A stretch of 64,000 bases of DNA, from NCBI GenBank assembly GCA_963585895.1, contig OY757904.1:7836860-7900859 (forward strand). The letters run 5' to 3'. The DNA comes from Sepioteuthis lessoniana. Lineage: Eukaryota > Mollusca > Cephalopoda > Myopsida > Loliginidae. The notes below the pieces were generated by a model. That model did no database searches and had not been told where the DNA came from. It saw nothing but the letters and a program-made list of their open reading frames with translations. Position numbers and translations under genes: made by a program. Below, piece after piece: positions 43,950 to 55,759 of this stretch (within the stretch, counting starts at the first letter, position 1; each line of letters starts with the position of its first letter).

Positions 43950-45870
43950 TCTTACTGATAACACTAACGAAAATGTTAGGCGTCTGTACATGTCGGTAAG
44001 ATAGACACAGTATGCTTTTCTTGTGAAAGGGAACTTAATTGCTGAATTTTAGAGTTTAATCAAGTAACCTCTGACGAATGTAAGCTTTTCTAAGCTGGTG
44101 GAAATATTGGGCACATGGTGAGGATTGAATTCACAATTTACTAGTGATTTGTCTGCAAAACAACCTATTCACTATTATTCTAAGAAGAGTACCTGAACTG
44201 CTGAAGAGTAAGAAAAAGTTTACACAAATTTGCCAATTTTTTCAATAAAGGATATGAGAAAACTTGACTAAATTGTTTTAAACAATGTAGAAATAAATAT
44301 AAAATGAATGCGATTACCTCTTGGCATAACATAATCCTGAACGGGTTGATCTGCTGTTAAAATCAATCACTCAATCACATTATCAAAATTCAGTCAAGTT
44401 AACGTTTACCATGTAGTAGGTAGAAAAATAGTGAAAACAGATGTCTGTTGACAAATAACAGCAAGTGAGATACCAGCAACACCCCCAAATCTACAAACAG
44501 AAGCAGTTGCCAAGTAGGCACGTAAAACTAAGTAGCAATCAACCTTTCAATTTAAGACGTAAAAAAGTAAAGAGTTTTGGTGAGGAAGTATGTCAAAGAT
44601 TAACAGAATGAATGAGTCAAACACGAGACAGTTTACTTAAAAAATCTGTCATTTTCCACTCCATATCTTAAACTCTTGATATACTGTTGACACGATAAAA
44701 CTGTCTATTTATTGGTTCGCATGAATGTGAAATATTTGATATTTGGGAAGATTCGATTACTATTCAGGAACTTTGGTTGCGATACCAACGACCATGAGTT
44801 AGTTGTTTAGTCAACAAATAGTTAGCAACCCTTTTTGATGGTCAAACGTTCCTTGGGAGTGTGCGTTAATATTGTGTGCATCGGCGTGACGGTCAATTAG
44901 ACAATGTCTTCTTGGAAAGCAGAGCGTTTAGGAATGTTGACATTTATGGTTTTGATGTGTGCACTTATTAGCTGGCCCGCTTTCTGGTCGCACCCAAGCA
45001 ACTAGTTTATTGATGCATTGGAAAAGCCATCATTGACGCCAACATTGACAGTATCAGAGAGGTCGAGTAGATATTTTTCTTCTGTTCAGCGAAATTTGAT
45101 CAATATAATCAATAATATTAACGTCACTGATAAATTCCATGCCGATTCCCCGAGATATATATATATATATATATATATGTGAGATCACAAAAAACGTCTT
45201 GGTTTGAATGCGATGAGTTAGAAGGTATGAACTGGTTGGTTATTTAACATTAAACTTCTTGTTGGATTAGTGCAATTACAGGCAACAACGAGTAAAAATG
45301 GTCGCGTCACGAATAAACTTTTTAAAAAGTTGTTAATAGGTAGCGAAAAAGATGAGGAAGCATTTTGTTATCAGAAAGACCCTGACAGAAGCAGTGCTGA
45401 AATTTACGAGGTCTTTTAAGAAAAAAAAAGACGGGCTTTTTATTTTTCAGTTTGGCCACCCTGTTTATGTTATGGTACCTACCTTACGGACTATAATGAA
45501 CTCTTCCTATTACTATGAATATCGGGAGAATATTCATCTCGGTGAAGTAAACTCTAGCTTTACACTTTGGCAGTCAGACTGACGTTCAACACTCTTTTAC
45601 CTATGCTGTATTTATACTTTCGTTCAATAGACTTGTTTCACGTAATCCCGAGTTCGTGCCTTTCTTTCGGACCTTTTACTGGTCCACAATAGTTTATCTT
45701 GTTAACAGATGAAAAAACATTCAGTTTATGTTTTCATATAAGAATTTGCATCCAACTGAGTCATGCTGGATTATTACTGAGCATTTAGCGAGTTATGCTA
45801 TTCTGTGTCATCCTTTAAGATATTGTGACTTAAATAAATTAAAACTTATAGAGGTTAAGTTATACCTCTG
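43950..45870. other. AT-rich, no gene recognised
   Basis: TA run at 45155-45178. A 76-codon frame at 45352-45582 shows no domain. 44820-45000 is slightly GC-richer with no clear match. Confidence 0.4.
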
Positions 45871-45879
45871 GAATAGATA

Positions 45880-45965
45880 TTGAGACGTTACAAAGCATTT
45901 TTGAACAACTGCGAAACGGTAGAAGACGTTCTTCGTACTGGTCAATCTGTAACAAATGCCCCCTT
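45880..45965 (+). mobile_element. Mariner-type transposase N-terminal fragment (tentative)
   Basis: Reads RRYKAFLNNCETVEDVLRTG, which resembles the RWxKxFxxGRExVEDxxRxGRP linker after the helix-turn-helix of mariner transposases. A C-terminal fragment in the same orientation lies at 46790, with a GC-rich block between. Confidence 0.4.
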
Positions 45966-46156
45966 GGCCACCCCGTACTTATCAACTTCTTTGAAACAAT
46001 ACGATTCCTGGCCAGTGATTAATATAGTGGGTCCGCCGGGGTATTTCACATTTCTTTACGGCCACAAAAGAAATACAACCGAGAGAATGGGAAAAAAGAA
46101 GAACAAACGAACAATATGGGCTTATGTCAGCTCGAAGCGCAAGAAAGGGAGTTTTC

Positions 46157-46571
46157 TGTGACCTTGCATTCCCCGTGCATCTGTAGACTAACGCTGGCGT
46201 GTATTTTGCGCGAAAATTCTGCAAGATGCACCAACAATGCTGACAACTTCTTGCACTGGTTAGCCCAGCCTCAGTGTAGCTCATCAGGTTTTAGCAGTCG
46301 CCTTTCTAACTTCTGTTGACTCTGACATTCTCTGGGCAGTCCACTCAAAGCCGACCGCTCTCCTCTCCCCTCCGCTGTCAATTGCCTCTCTGCGTCTTCC
46401 TTCGCCAACTCCCCCTCTCTGGGTTCCTTTTCCAACTGCCCCTCTGGCTTCTCTCGGACCTGTCTTTCCTCCCCCACTTGCGGTCTCGTCAGAGATCTCG
46501 AGCTCAGGCCTTTGTTTGGTTTCGCGCCAAAACAGATCGTCTGATTGGCGCACACACTCTGTAGTGTCACA
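46157..46571. mobile_element. GC-rich segment, possible LTR
   Basis: Starts TGTGAC and ends GTCACA, the short inverted ends typical of LTRs, over 415 bp. It is far more GC- and CpG-rich than its surroundings and strongly strand-asymmetric (C/T-rich on the plus strand). A CCAAT string lies near the right end on the minus strand. I see no matching target duplication, no primer-binding site and no TATA box, so the assignment is weak. Two overlapping open frames (46586-46271, minus) look like by-products. Confidence 0.35.
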
Positions 46572-46789
46572 AATCGGACACTTCACAAATTGAGTAAACC
46601 TAAGAAGGGAATAGCCAGAAAGTTAATAAAATTTTAACCATCAGACTGTTCATGTCATTTTCAGCTATGTTTTATGTCTACGGAAAATCTGTGTAAAATT
46701 CCAATGATTTCAATTCTCTGTATATGAATTTTTGTCCGAAGAATATTCCTGGGGTACCAAAGCCCTCGTACTCATTTGATGTGAGTACT

Positions 46790-46930
46790 TGACACTGTCT
46801 TTACATATAGTGTCAACAGAAGACTTCCAACATCGTCATTGGCCTTTGCCCTCCCAAAGGAACTATTTTGAAGCGAATAAATTCGATTTCTAATTAAGTT
46901 AATAAAAGTTTTGTAATAATTCCTTTTATT
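46790..46930 (+). mobile_element. Mariner-type transposase C-terminal remnant
   Basis: VSTEDFQH, then after a frameshift SQRNYFEANKFDF, resembling the EDFQxC and SQGNYFEGDK ends of mariner transposases. Confidence 0.55.
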
Positions 46931-46994
46931 CTTGAATCATGCTCTCTAGATGTGCGAGAATCTTGTTGGTTGTAGAGAAATCTAGCGTCCGATT

Positions 46995-47991
46995 ATAATT
47001 ATTATTTTACTCTTTTGAGAGTTTTTACATCAGCGTTAGCTGATGATCTGCCACTGGAGTTTGAGTGACAGCAAATTTCTTCAAGTCTCTAGGACTCTTC
47101 TTAGTATTCTAGCCGATCTCAACAATGCAGCAGTTTGGATGGTCTCCACTCGTTCTCATATTTCCAACTCCTCCAGTCCCTTTACCAGTCCTTTGGTGAC
47201 TGTACCAAGTGCAACAAGTACAATTGGTATCACTGTCATTTACATGTGCCATAGTTTTTTTTCAGTTCTCTTGCAAGGTCTAGGTACTTATCTCTCTTTT
47301 CGCTTTCTTTCAGTTTTATTCTGTGGTCAACCGGAACGGCAAAGTCTACTATTCGGCAGGTTTTTTTTGTTGACTATCACTAGGTCAGGTCTTCTGGTCG
47401 AGATTAAATTATCCGTTTGTATCTCAAAATCCCTGATGATTTTGTGCATCTCATTTTCTTGGACAAATTCTATATACTATTTGTTGGTATTGTAAAATTT
47501 AAACTTCTAGCACAATTCTCAGTTGATCACTTTTCCCACCCAGTTGTGTCTTGTTTAGTACTTTTTAGGAGCAAGCTTACTGGTTTCTATTTTTATGTGA
47601 CTGATCATTTCGTCCATATCACTACATAATGTGCACCTATTTTGTTGTATATTGTTTATTCTTGTTTTGACAAAGTCCTTATGGTGTTGGTTTGTGTTGC
47701 TATCAGAAGAGATTCAGTTTCTCTCTCTTAAGGTTTTCCTTTCTTATCCGTGTGAAGTTTTCTCAAGTGAGATTTCGCTTGTTTGTCCCTTGAAATATCT
47801 ATACAGTTGTTTTTCTTCTCATTTTTGTTTTCTGGTTATTTTGATGCTTCAGATCGCTGAAGTTAGTCTTCCCTGCGCACTTTTATATGTCGTCTTTTTG
47901 TCGTTGTATCGATACATTGACGCTATCTTGAATGCTGGCAAGTCCTCTTCCTCCCTCTGCAACATCTCTGGAATGTAGGGCCTTATGCATG

Positions 47992-48028
<37 letters not shown>

Positions 48029-48830
48029 TCTCTTCGAGTTTCCACACAATGACTGTCTCATTCATATTTGATAGTTTATTGAAATCTCTTGCAAGATCTT
48101 GGTATTTATTCAGTTTTCACATGAGCATGGCACATTTTTCGACGCCAAATTCCATCCATATATCGTATATATATTCTATGTATATCCTCATTGCCTGTAT
48201 TAGGGTTTCCAATTCTTTCTTATTTTTGAAAAACAGTTTGATGTCATCCATGTACATTAGGTGGTTGATTTTTTTACTATTTACGAAGATTGTATTCGCT
48301 TGTGCATTTCCTATGAATGTGATTCAGTGGCATCATCGCTATTAAAAACAGTAATGGTGATAGCGCATCTCCATGGAAGATTCCTCTGGATTTTCACCTC
48401 AGCTAAGCTTTTTTTCTCCAGCTGTCAGTTTTTCATGGTATTCTCGATAAAATTTATGACTTTGTCGGATATATCCTTCATTTTGAGCCAGTCTATTATA
48501 CAGCTTTACTGGACCATATCATATACCTTTTTTGTTATTTATACCCGCCATTGTTACATTTTTCCGTTTCGTTTTGCTCTCCTTGATGATATATTGATCA
48601 AATCCTCCTTTCTTTGAGCCGTTTGTATTTTCACTCAACGGTAGGCACCTTATGACTCCCTAGTTGTTAGGGGTGGTCCCCTTTTTGGACTTTTTATGAT
48701 GGGGGTGATTTTTTTATTTGGTCATCTATCCCGGTATGCCTGTTTCTTCAAAGCATCTATTTATTTCGATAGCCAGTCTGTAGTGGATGGAAGTGAATAT
48801 TTTAAACTATGAGTGCCATCATGGTCTAGC
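46995..48830 (-). mobile_element. Large RLE-LINE copy
   Basis: 46995-47990 holds the C-terminal end, nuclease and zinc-knuckle regions as far as a decayed HKALHSRD block, then an ATT run (47994-48023). 48025-48830 continues into RT on the minus strand: INHLMYMDDIKLFFKNKKELE with the catalytic Asp codons at 48243-48248, MEFGVEKCAMLM downstream, and weak upstream RT blocks. Frameshifts and a repeated VTIIP-side piece (48025-48110) show rearrangement. Confidence 0.75.
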
Positions 48831-49017
48831 GTCAATTGATATTATTATTATGTCCTATTCCTCCATCTTTATAGTTAAGTTGTCGTGTGAGTACTTTAAA
48901 TGTCAAGTGACATCTGCATTCCAATCAGGTAAATTTGAACAAGCAGAAATGTAATAACAAAAGATTCCCCCATTCTTCATTTTATTATCAAACAGTTCAA
49001 AGTAAAGGTTGGTTACT

Positions 49018-49267
49018 GTTGTATAGTGGCTCGTACCACCTGACTTCCGGTATCGCGGAAGTATAAAAGTCTCTTAAGCATGGAGAAGTAGAAGCAGAGG
49101 CGAAGCAGAAGTAGAAAGAGAAGCAGAGAGACAGCTCTGAAAGGACGTCGGCTAATAGTAAGACCAACTTCGGACGTAATACCAACAGCGCAGGACTTAT
49201 AATTCTTGTCGGACTGTGCCACTTGAGTTTATAAATAATTAACTCTTTTCCTTGCCACGATACAACA
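49018..49267. mobile_element. Solo LTR with TATA box
   Basis: Starts TGTTGTAT and ends ATACAACA, perfect 8-bp inverted ends. The flanks are GTTAC (49013-49017) and ATTAC (49268-49272), a 5-bp target duplication with one mismatch. TATAAAAG at 49063-49070 is a good promoter box in the plus direction, followed by a purine-rich stretch. No internal region is attached, so it is a solo LTR left by recombination of a Gypsy-type element (type inferred from 5-bp duplication). Confidence 0.8.
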
Positions 49268-49274
49268 ATTACAT

Positions 49275-50200
49275 ATGAGACTTGATTTAGTTTTTTCAAG
49301 TATTGAATACACTAATTAATATTATACTATCTAAAGATAACCAATAGCAATAAAATGAAGCAAAGTTGGTTTGTGAGTTGACTTGAAAGTTTTTAATTGC
49401 ATTCAACAAAATACTTGGGATTAGTTTTTAGAAAATCGAACATTTATCAAGTTCGTATTGAATGGTGAAAAGAAGCAATTTCTACATTAATTTCCGAGCA
49501 ATTTTACAGATATATTATGACGTTGGTTGATTCTTAATATTCTGCAAGACAACCAGTGGGTTCTCGTTCTAACAGCAGGAGAAAGGAAGTACTTTAATTA
49601 GAATTTCATAATAATCACCGTTATATCGAGGATTAGGATAATCAAAAAATGACATCGAGCACATATGAAGACCTTAGAAAATAATCATTCAGTCGCAAAT
49701 TGGACTGGAAACTCCTTTTTTAAATGTAGTATCTGCTTCCATTCACCCGTGAACGAAGCTGTGTGACCGACAGCAGTTACGACAACTCTTGTGATAGGTA
49801 CGAGAAACAGTCATACACGAAAGTTGAGAATTTTTGAAAATGGTCAATGAGTTAGTTACTGGTGGAGCGACAAGTAACAACCTAAATTTCGGAACTAACT
49901 AAACCACACCCCATAGCGGATGGGAAACGATTTCTCTTTCGAGAATACTCCTTCAAGTCTTCCTGTTTTTAATAAAGTTTTATTTGATTCTTCTGTGTCC
50001 ACCTATATGGTTCTTTCCTTTTCTTGATACGAACTCGTCATCATCTTTCCATTTCATCTCTATCTCTGACAGATTTTTCGAGACCCTGCAACGTCACACT
50101 TTATTCTGTAATTTATAGCATTTTAAGCATAAAAATTCAGCGATAATATGTCGTCTGCGCTGCGTTATAGTTAATTACATAAGACTTATATTCAGAAAGG
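49275..50200. other. AT-rich, no gene recognised
   Basis: No conserved frame or repeat identified. Confidence 0.4.
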
Positions 50201-50204
50201 ATTA

Positions 50205-50480
50205 TTGATTTTCTTCTGAATTGTCTCCTTTGAATTAACATCATAATTCCAGCAAGATTTTCCTTGGTCGAAGCAGCTCTGAAATTCCTCTTTTGATAGA
50301 GCGTAAAACTGCGCTTTCATATAAAAGATCTCTTCTAAATCCTTAGATCTTCACTGAATCTTTTCTTTAGGAAGCAAGAAATAGTCGCCCGAAGCTAGGG
50401 GATGGTCAGAGAAATATGGAGAGTACTGCACTTACACAATCCTAGGTTTTGCCAAAAACAGCTTATGAAAAAGTATCTAG
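50205..50480 (-). mobile_element. Mariner-type transposase C-terminal remnant
   Basis: The minus strand, in one frame with a single stop, reads SPYFSDHPLASGDYFLLPKEK and then ALSKEEFQSCFDQGKSCW, aligning to YSPDLAPxDYFLFPKxK and ALxKEEFQxCFxQWK of mariner transposases. Confidence 0.75.
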
Positions 50481-50800
50481 ACAGCTAATAAAAAAGATTA
50501 AGAATTGGTACTAACTCCCCTCGCAAAAAGCTTTGACTTTTGCATTCCTAGTTCTCATTGTAAGGCACACGCTCAACAGAAGGGGGTGATTTGATTTTTA
50601 AGGACTGATAATTCGAGAATGAGTTATTAGCAGTGATTTTTTAAAACTTTGAGTATGTGTGAATATTAGAACGTATGCAGTACATATACAGTATGCAAGC
50701 TTTAAAAAATTTGTGTAAATGTATGTATATGTGTAATAATGTATGTACTGTATATCTACTTATTAAAGTTGATTCTGCCTGTAAGTATCACATGGATACA

Positions 50801-51300
50801 ATGTCCTTTGGAAGCTTGTTTAGACCAAGCTTAGACCAAGTCCTTTAGAAGTTGGTTTAGACCAAGTTTAGACCAAATCCTTTGGAAGCTTGTTTAGACC
50901 AAGTTTAGACCAAGTCCTTTGGAAGCTTGTTTAGATCAAGTTTAGACCAAGTCCTTTAGAAGTTGGTTTAGATCAAGTTTAGACCAAGTCCTTTGGAAGC
51001 TTGTTTAGACTAAGTTTAGACCAAGTCATTTGGAAGCTTGTTTAGATCAAGTTTAGACCAAGTCCTTTGGAAGCTTGTTTAGATCAAGTTTAGACCAAGT
51101 CCTTTGGAAGCTTGTTTAGACCAAGTCCTTTGGAAGCTTGTTTAGACCAAGTTTAGACCAAGTCCTTTAGAAGTTGGTTTAGATCAAGTTTAGACCAAGT
51201 CCTTTGGAAGCTTGTTTAGACCAAGTTTAGACCAAGTCCTTTGGAAGCTTGTTTAGATCAAGCTTAGACCAAGTCCTTTGGAATCTTGTTTAGACCGAGT
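50801..51300. repeat. 37-bp minisatellite, about 13 units
   Basis: The unit joins CCTTTGGAAGCTTGTTTAGA and CCAAGTTTAGACCAAGT, period 37 (for example 50881 to 50918). Within the unit GTTTAGACCAA is itself doubled; one unit near 51100 lost it (25 bp). A second unit type has TTTAGAAGTTGG. Confidence 0.95.
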
Positions 51301-52779
51301 TGATAGCCTTTTAGTCTTCCTCCATGTTAACAGGAGTTAACTTTTTCAATAATAGGAATTATACGTCACTAGGCGAAGGTATTCAGATTTTAGAAATACT
51401 TAGTTGGAGGACTGGTCTAGATAGTAGTGTAGATGATTTGTCATAATCAACTTATATGATTTGCTTAATTGTACACATATCTTCATTTAAATTGTACATC
51501 ATAAAACTAAAACAAATTATAGTTTCAGTCTTCGTAACTTTTGATTACACCGCCAATATACTAGCATAATGTGAATTTTAGTAACATGTCTATTTGTCTG
51601 AAATGTTCCATCGATGTTGTAAGTTTGGAGCATTTTATGATTGTTTGCTTATTATCATATAAATCAAAGACAGTTAATGGTTTAGCCGCCAAGTTGTTGG
51701 TGGCTTATAATGATAATTGGAAACATGATTTTAGCAATGTAATTATAACACAAAAATCTACCCGCAATTTTTGTTCAGCAATTAGCTAAACCGAATCTTT
51801 ATCATTTGGTTCAACGATATAGAGTAGATATTTAACAGAAACTCTAAACAGCCAGCTACTATATTGTTTACTCACTCACTAGAAATTCCACAGTTTTTAC
51901 AACTAATATCTGCATCTTGCTTTTAAAAAGATTTAACTAGTTAACTCGAGTCTTTGGTATTCAAGTTGATGCTACAATCGATTGATCCGTCTCACCTTTT
52001 AGAGTTGCAAATTAAAGTCTTAGACAAGGCACTTCAGGTGAGATTATTCTGATAATATGCAACAACATTCTTTCTCTTTATGTTCCATTGAGCATCTTCA
52101 CGGTGTTTTTCATGGAAGAAAATTCCACTTCCAATTTTTGGAGTTTTATTCCGTTACGGATGTGATTCTTCATAGTGAGTACTTGGTTTTCCCAGGCATT
52201 TTCCGGTGAATATACCGGCTGCTTACATCGAGCTTGTGGTTGTAAATCCTATTCATTCATAACGTAATCCTCTATTGTTTCCTATCTAGTGTCATTAACT
52301 TCTGTCTCTTCCTGTTTGCTGAATTAAAGTTTTGTACCGGTAATGGCACAGCTAGCTGAATCGTTTGTCGGGAATTGAACAGCAAATTCAAAAATGTTCA
52401 ATGTTCAATGTTCAATTTAACGATGATTTATTTTATCGAAGTATGTTGAATGAACATTGATTATGTCCATGTCGATATAATTTCAAAGTTCATTCCATCA
52501 AGTTTCTTGTAATCAGCTTTCTAATTCAGCCTGAGGTTTTCAAATTTGGATTTTGAATTGCTACCCATTCAGTTTCGATGAATTAATCAAAGTAAAAGGT
52601 TGATTTATTAAGTTATGAGACTAACTAGGTAAAAATCTTTATTTAGAATAGCATTGACACAGAGTTAACGGCATTTGATAATTATTTCGCCTATGCGATC
52701 ACCAAAACAGATTTTAAATTAGTTATAAATGCTTTATCATCTATATTTAGCATCATTTATTTATAATATAGCAAAGTAC

Positions 52780-52780
<1 letters not shown>
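51301..52780. other. AT-rich, no gene recognised
   Basis: A 72-codon frame (51571-51789) preceded by ATTTTAG has no recognised domain. TTCAATG is repeated three times near 52396. Confidence 0.4.

Positions 52781-52781
<1 letters not shown>

Positions 52782-52826
<45 letters not shown>
52782..52826. repeat. TA microsatellite
   Basis: Uninterrupted TA run. Confidence 0.95.
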
Positions 52827-52827
<1 letters not shown>

Positions 52828-52834
52828 GATTGCA

Positions 52835-53170
52835 GCATCTCCACTGATGAGTGCCGTCTCAAGTTTCATGTTCCGCATCAAATAGCCCCTCATGTGTCCT
52901 CAGGTGGCTCTGATTTACAAGGACAATAACAGACATGACACACCAAAGTCAAAGTCTTAAGAGGGTTGATTGGATTCGCATGAGAAATCCTGTCTTTGTG
53001 CACAACCATAGGCCTTTTCAGTCCAGATGCAGACCTGCATACCTTGCTGCATATAACACACACTGCTATCAGGTCGCCGATGAACACTGGATAACGATGG
53101 TCTGTCAATGTAAGATTTCATATGAGATTTCATATTCCAGATGCAGACCTGCATACCTTACCAAATATAA
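52835..53170 (-). mobile_element. C2H2-LINE 3-prime fragment, antisense
   Basis: The minus strand reads CVICSKVCRSASGLKR..VVHKD and LVCHVCYCPCKS, two C2H2-type finger remains like those at the C-terminus of the neighbouring plus-strand LINE. CAGATGCAGACCTGCATACC occurs twice (near 53025 and 53141). Confidence 0.6.
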
Positions 53171-53174
53171 AACA

Positions 53175-54660
53175 TTCCACAAGACTGGATCGATGGAATT
53201 CTGATGCTTCTCAACAAGAGTAAAGGAGAAACATCGGTCTGTGACAATCAAATTGCAGGAGGAAATATGCCCTGTGGTGGTATCGGAGAGTCAGTGCAGC
53301 TTTAGATCAGGAAGAGGTTGTGTGGATATGATTTCCGCCCGCCAGGTACAAGAGGAATGTATTGAGCAACAAGTACCCTTGTATCAGGTCTTTGTTGATC
53401 TGACAAAAGCGTTTGATACAGTCAATAGGGATGCTTTTTGGAAGGTGTTTGGTAAGCTTGGTTGTCCGCCGACATTTGTGCACACGTTTAGGGAATTGCA
53501 CCGGGATATGAAACCTCGGGTTGCATTCAATGGACGGCTCTCAGACGAAATATCTGTTGACAATGGTGTAAAGCAAGGAGATATTCCTGCTCCGACTCTT
53601 TTTTCCATCTATTTTGCGGTTCTTTTGGGGGTATGCGTTCTCAGGTTGTGACGTAGGTGTCCTATTACTGTTTAGTACATCTGGAAAGGTTTTTTAATCT
53701 TAGGAGGTTCAATGCAAAATCGAGTTTCTAGCTCACACTGAGAATGACATGCAGGTGATTTTGAACAATTTTTCATGGCCTTGTGATGCATTCGGGCTGA
53801 AGATCAGCTTGAAGAAAACTAAGGTGATGTTCACACCTCACCCTGGAGAGGAGTACATTGAGCTGAACATCTTGGTTTATGGTACTTGGCTTGATGTAGT
53901 GGATGTCTTTGTCTACCTTGGAAGTGTTTTATCCAAAGATGATTCCTTGGATGCCGAGGTATATGTCCGCATTCGGAAGGCTTTTGTCGCATTTGGAGAG
54001 GAGGGTGTGGAATGATCGTGGACTTACGTTTATATGACGTGTGTTGTCACAGTGCTCCTTTATGCCCCAGAAACTTGGACAACCCACCAGAGATACATCA
54101 GAGTTCTAGAACACTTCCATCTTAAGTGCTTGAGAAGAATTGTGAACATCAAATGGCAAATGCACAGACCGGACACTGAGGTGCTAGAAAAAGCACTGTG
54201 CCCGAGCCTTGAATCCATGATTACCACTGCACAGTTCCGCTGGGCAGGTAACCTCGTACGTATAGATGACGGTCGCTAGCCAAAGCAACCCTTCTATGGA
54301 GAACTTGCCAGCGGTAAGCGTCCACAGCATAAGTACAGAAAGTGTTACAAGGATGGCCTCAAAAGCAATCTGAAGGTTGCTGATATTGATGTTGACACCT
54401 GGGAAGCAACTGCGGTTGATCGTGACGCTAGGCGGGAATTTGTAAAAACTGGTTGTGGTTCTCTTCATGTCAAGAGGTTGGAGCGTGCAAAGCTAAAAAG
54501 AGCACTTAGGAAAGGAAACCTAGAGAATTTGCCATATGACCATGCAAATTGGATCTGTGAAATGTGCGGGCGTGTTCTTCTTTCGAAGGCAGGGTAGGTG
54601 AACCATATGAAGTCTCACATTGACAGACCATCAGCATCCGGTGTTCCGCAGTGACCTGAT
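53175..54660 (+). mobile_element. APE-type LINE with C-terminal C2H2 finger; catalytic box deleted
   Basis: Encodes SQCSFRSGRGCVDMI, VFVDLTKAFDTVNRDAFWK (RT motif A), NGVKQGDIPAPTLFS (motif B), LKISLKKTKVMFTP, YLGSVLSKD, LLYAPETWTTHQRYIRVLEHFH, and further C-terminal blocks to WICEMCGRVLLSKAG..NHMKSH, a zinc finger. The stretch that should hold the F/YADD catalytic box (between motif B and AHTENDMQV, about 53700-53735) is deleted. Several stops and frameshifts (53650, 54015, 54280, 54596). Clade not certain; similar proteins are common in animal genomes. Confidence 0.8.
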
Positions 54661-54668
54661 AGTACAGT

Positions 54669-54670
54669 GT

Positions 54671-54723
<53 letters not shown>

Positions 54724-54755
54724 ATATGTATGTGTGTGTATATGTGCGTGTGTTA
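54669..54755. repeat. TA then TG microsatellite
   Basis: TA run to about 54691, TG run to about 54722, then imperfect TG/TA. Confidence 0.9.
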
Positions 54756-55003
54756 GAGACTGATGGGAAAACATCTGACGGTATGTAAATATGACAATAT
54801 GAAGAAAGAATACATTCAAAGAATGTGTTATTTATATATGAATAATGTACCAGTGCTTAACGTCCTGGTTTTTTAATTAACATCTTCAGGGCTATGTTAT
54901 TATGTGATGTTATATCATTACAAAAATCATTTTAAAATGAAAAAAATGTAACGAACAACCAGGAAAGTTTTTCGCGTTCAATTATCGTTAATAGAGTTCT
55001 GTT

Positions 55004-55234
55004 TCAAAACGTAAATGACGTAATTAGTGTTCGAAAATTGTTATTCTTTATCTTATTTTCTTTTGTAAGACTTAATTTGGGTTTGGGCTCTATATTTGAT
55101 TTTTCGAACACTTTGACCAGATCTTCAACTTCAGCAGAACGTGGCCCTTCTTTACTCGTGTGAAGGGCGATGCGGCTTGGATGTACCGTTTGGAAAAGAG
55201 TCTTGTTATTCTGTCGTTGGCTGCTTTTTCTCAA
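55004..55234 (-). CDS. Unrecognised open stretch
   Basis: A 76-codon frame: TLFQTVHPSRIALHTSKEG, a central EVEDLVKVFEK, then Lys/Asn-rich residues. Composition resembles a disordered protein region; no domain. A second frame over the same bases is also partly open. Could be an exon, an old repeat or chance. Confidence 0.15.
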   Translation of the reverse strand: MRKSSQRQNNKTLFQTVHPSRIALHTSKEGPRSAEVEDLVKVFEKSNIEPKPKLSLTKENKIKNNNFRTLITSFTF

Positions 55235-55709
55235 TAGACGCCAATATAAATGATGAGTAGCAGTAGTTTCTTTACTGATCTATTTGATCCTAGCCGGGTG
55301 ACCAATGAGGTTTGTCTGCCCAGCATTTGGTGAAGAACGCCGTTGATCCAACTTTGAATTCATTCACCTTACTTCACATTTACTCTGCTGCATACCATGG
55401 TTTCCATTGCTATATGCCTGTGTAGCAATTAAAACACTCACCTTCTTCAGAGACTTAACCTGTGTCAAGCCAGGGAAGGATATCTGAGTGGTTATGGAGT
55501 CGAGTAAGAGAAAAGGTTCCCCCTTTCATTTCCTTAATTTTTGATTAAAAATGTTTACGCAACCTATTTTAGCTTAATCAGGGACATGTGGGATTATCTG
55601 GTCCTACTATTTTGCATAAAAAAATAATCTAGAGAGATTGATTCATTATTTTCCGGTACAATGTAAATATTTTTTTTGGTTTTGTTCTATACAATTCCAG
55701 ACTTTTATG

Positions 55710-55754
55710 CTTTTATTCCCTTTCGTAAACTGGCCTCGCGAAAGGGAATAAAAG
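55710..55754. repeat. Perfect 16-bp hairpin
   Basis: CTTTTATTCCCTTTCG (55710-55725) and CGAAAGGGAATAAAAG (55739-55754) with a 13-nt loop. AGACTTTT just left (55699-55706) would also pair with AAAAGTCT at the right edge. Confidence 0.9.
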
Positions 55755-55759
55755 TCTAG

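Noticed and set aside
45352-45582. Start of the mariner copy at 45880
   Set aside because: The residues do not align convincingly with a transposase N-terminus.
46271-46586. Overlapping ~100-codon minus-strand genes
   Set aside because: GC-rich strand-asymmetric DNA keeps two frames open at once; no domain, no support for translation.
50801-51300. CRISPR-like array
   Set aside because: The units are contiguous tandem repeats with no unique spacers, and the host is a eukaryote.
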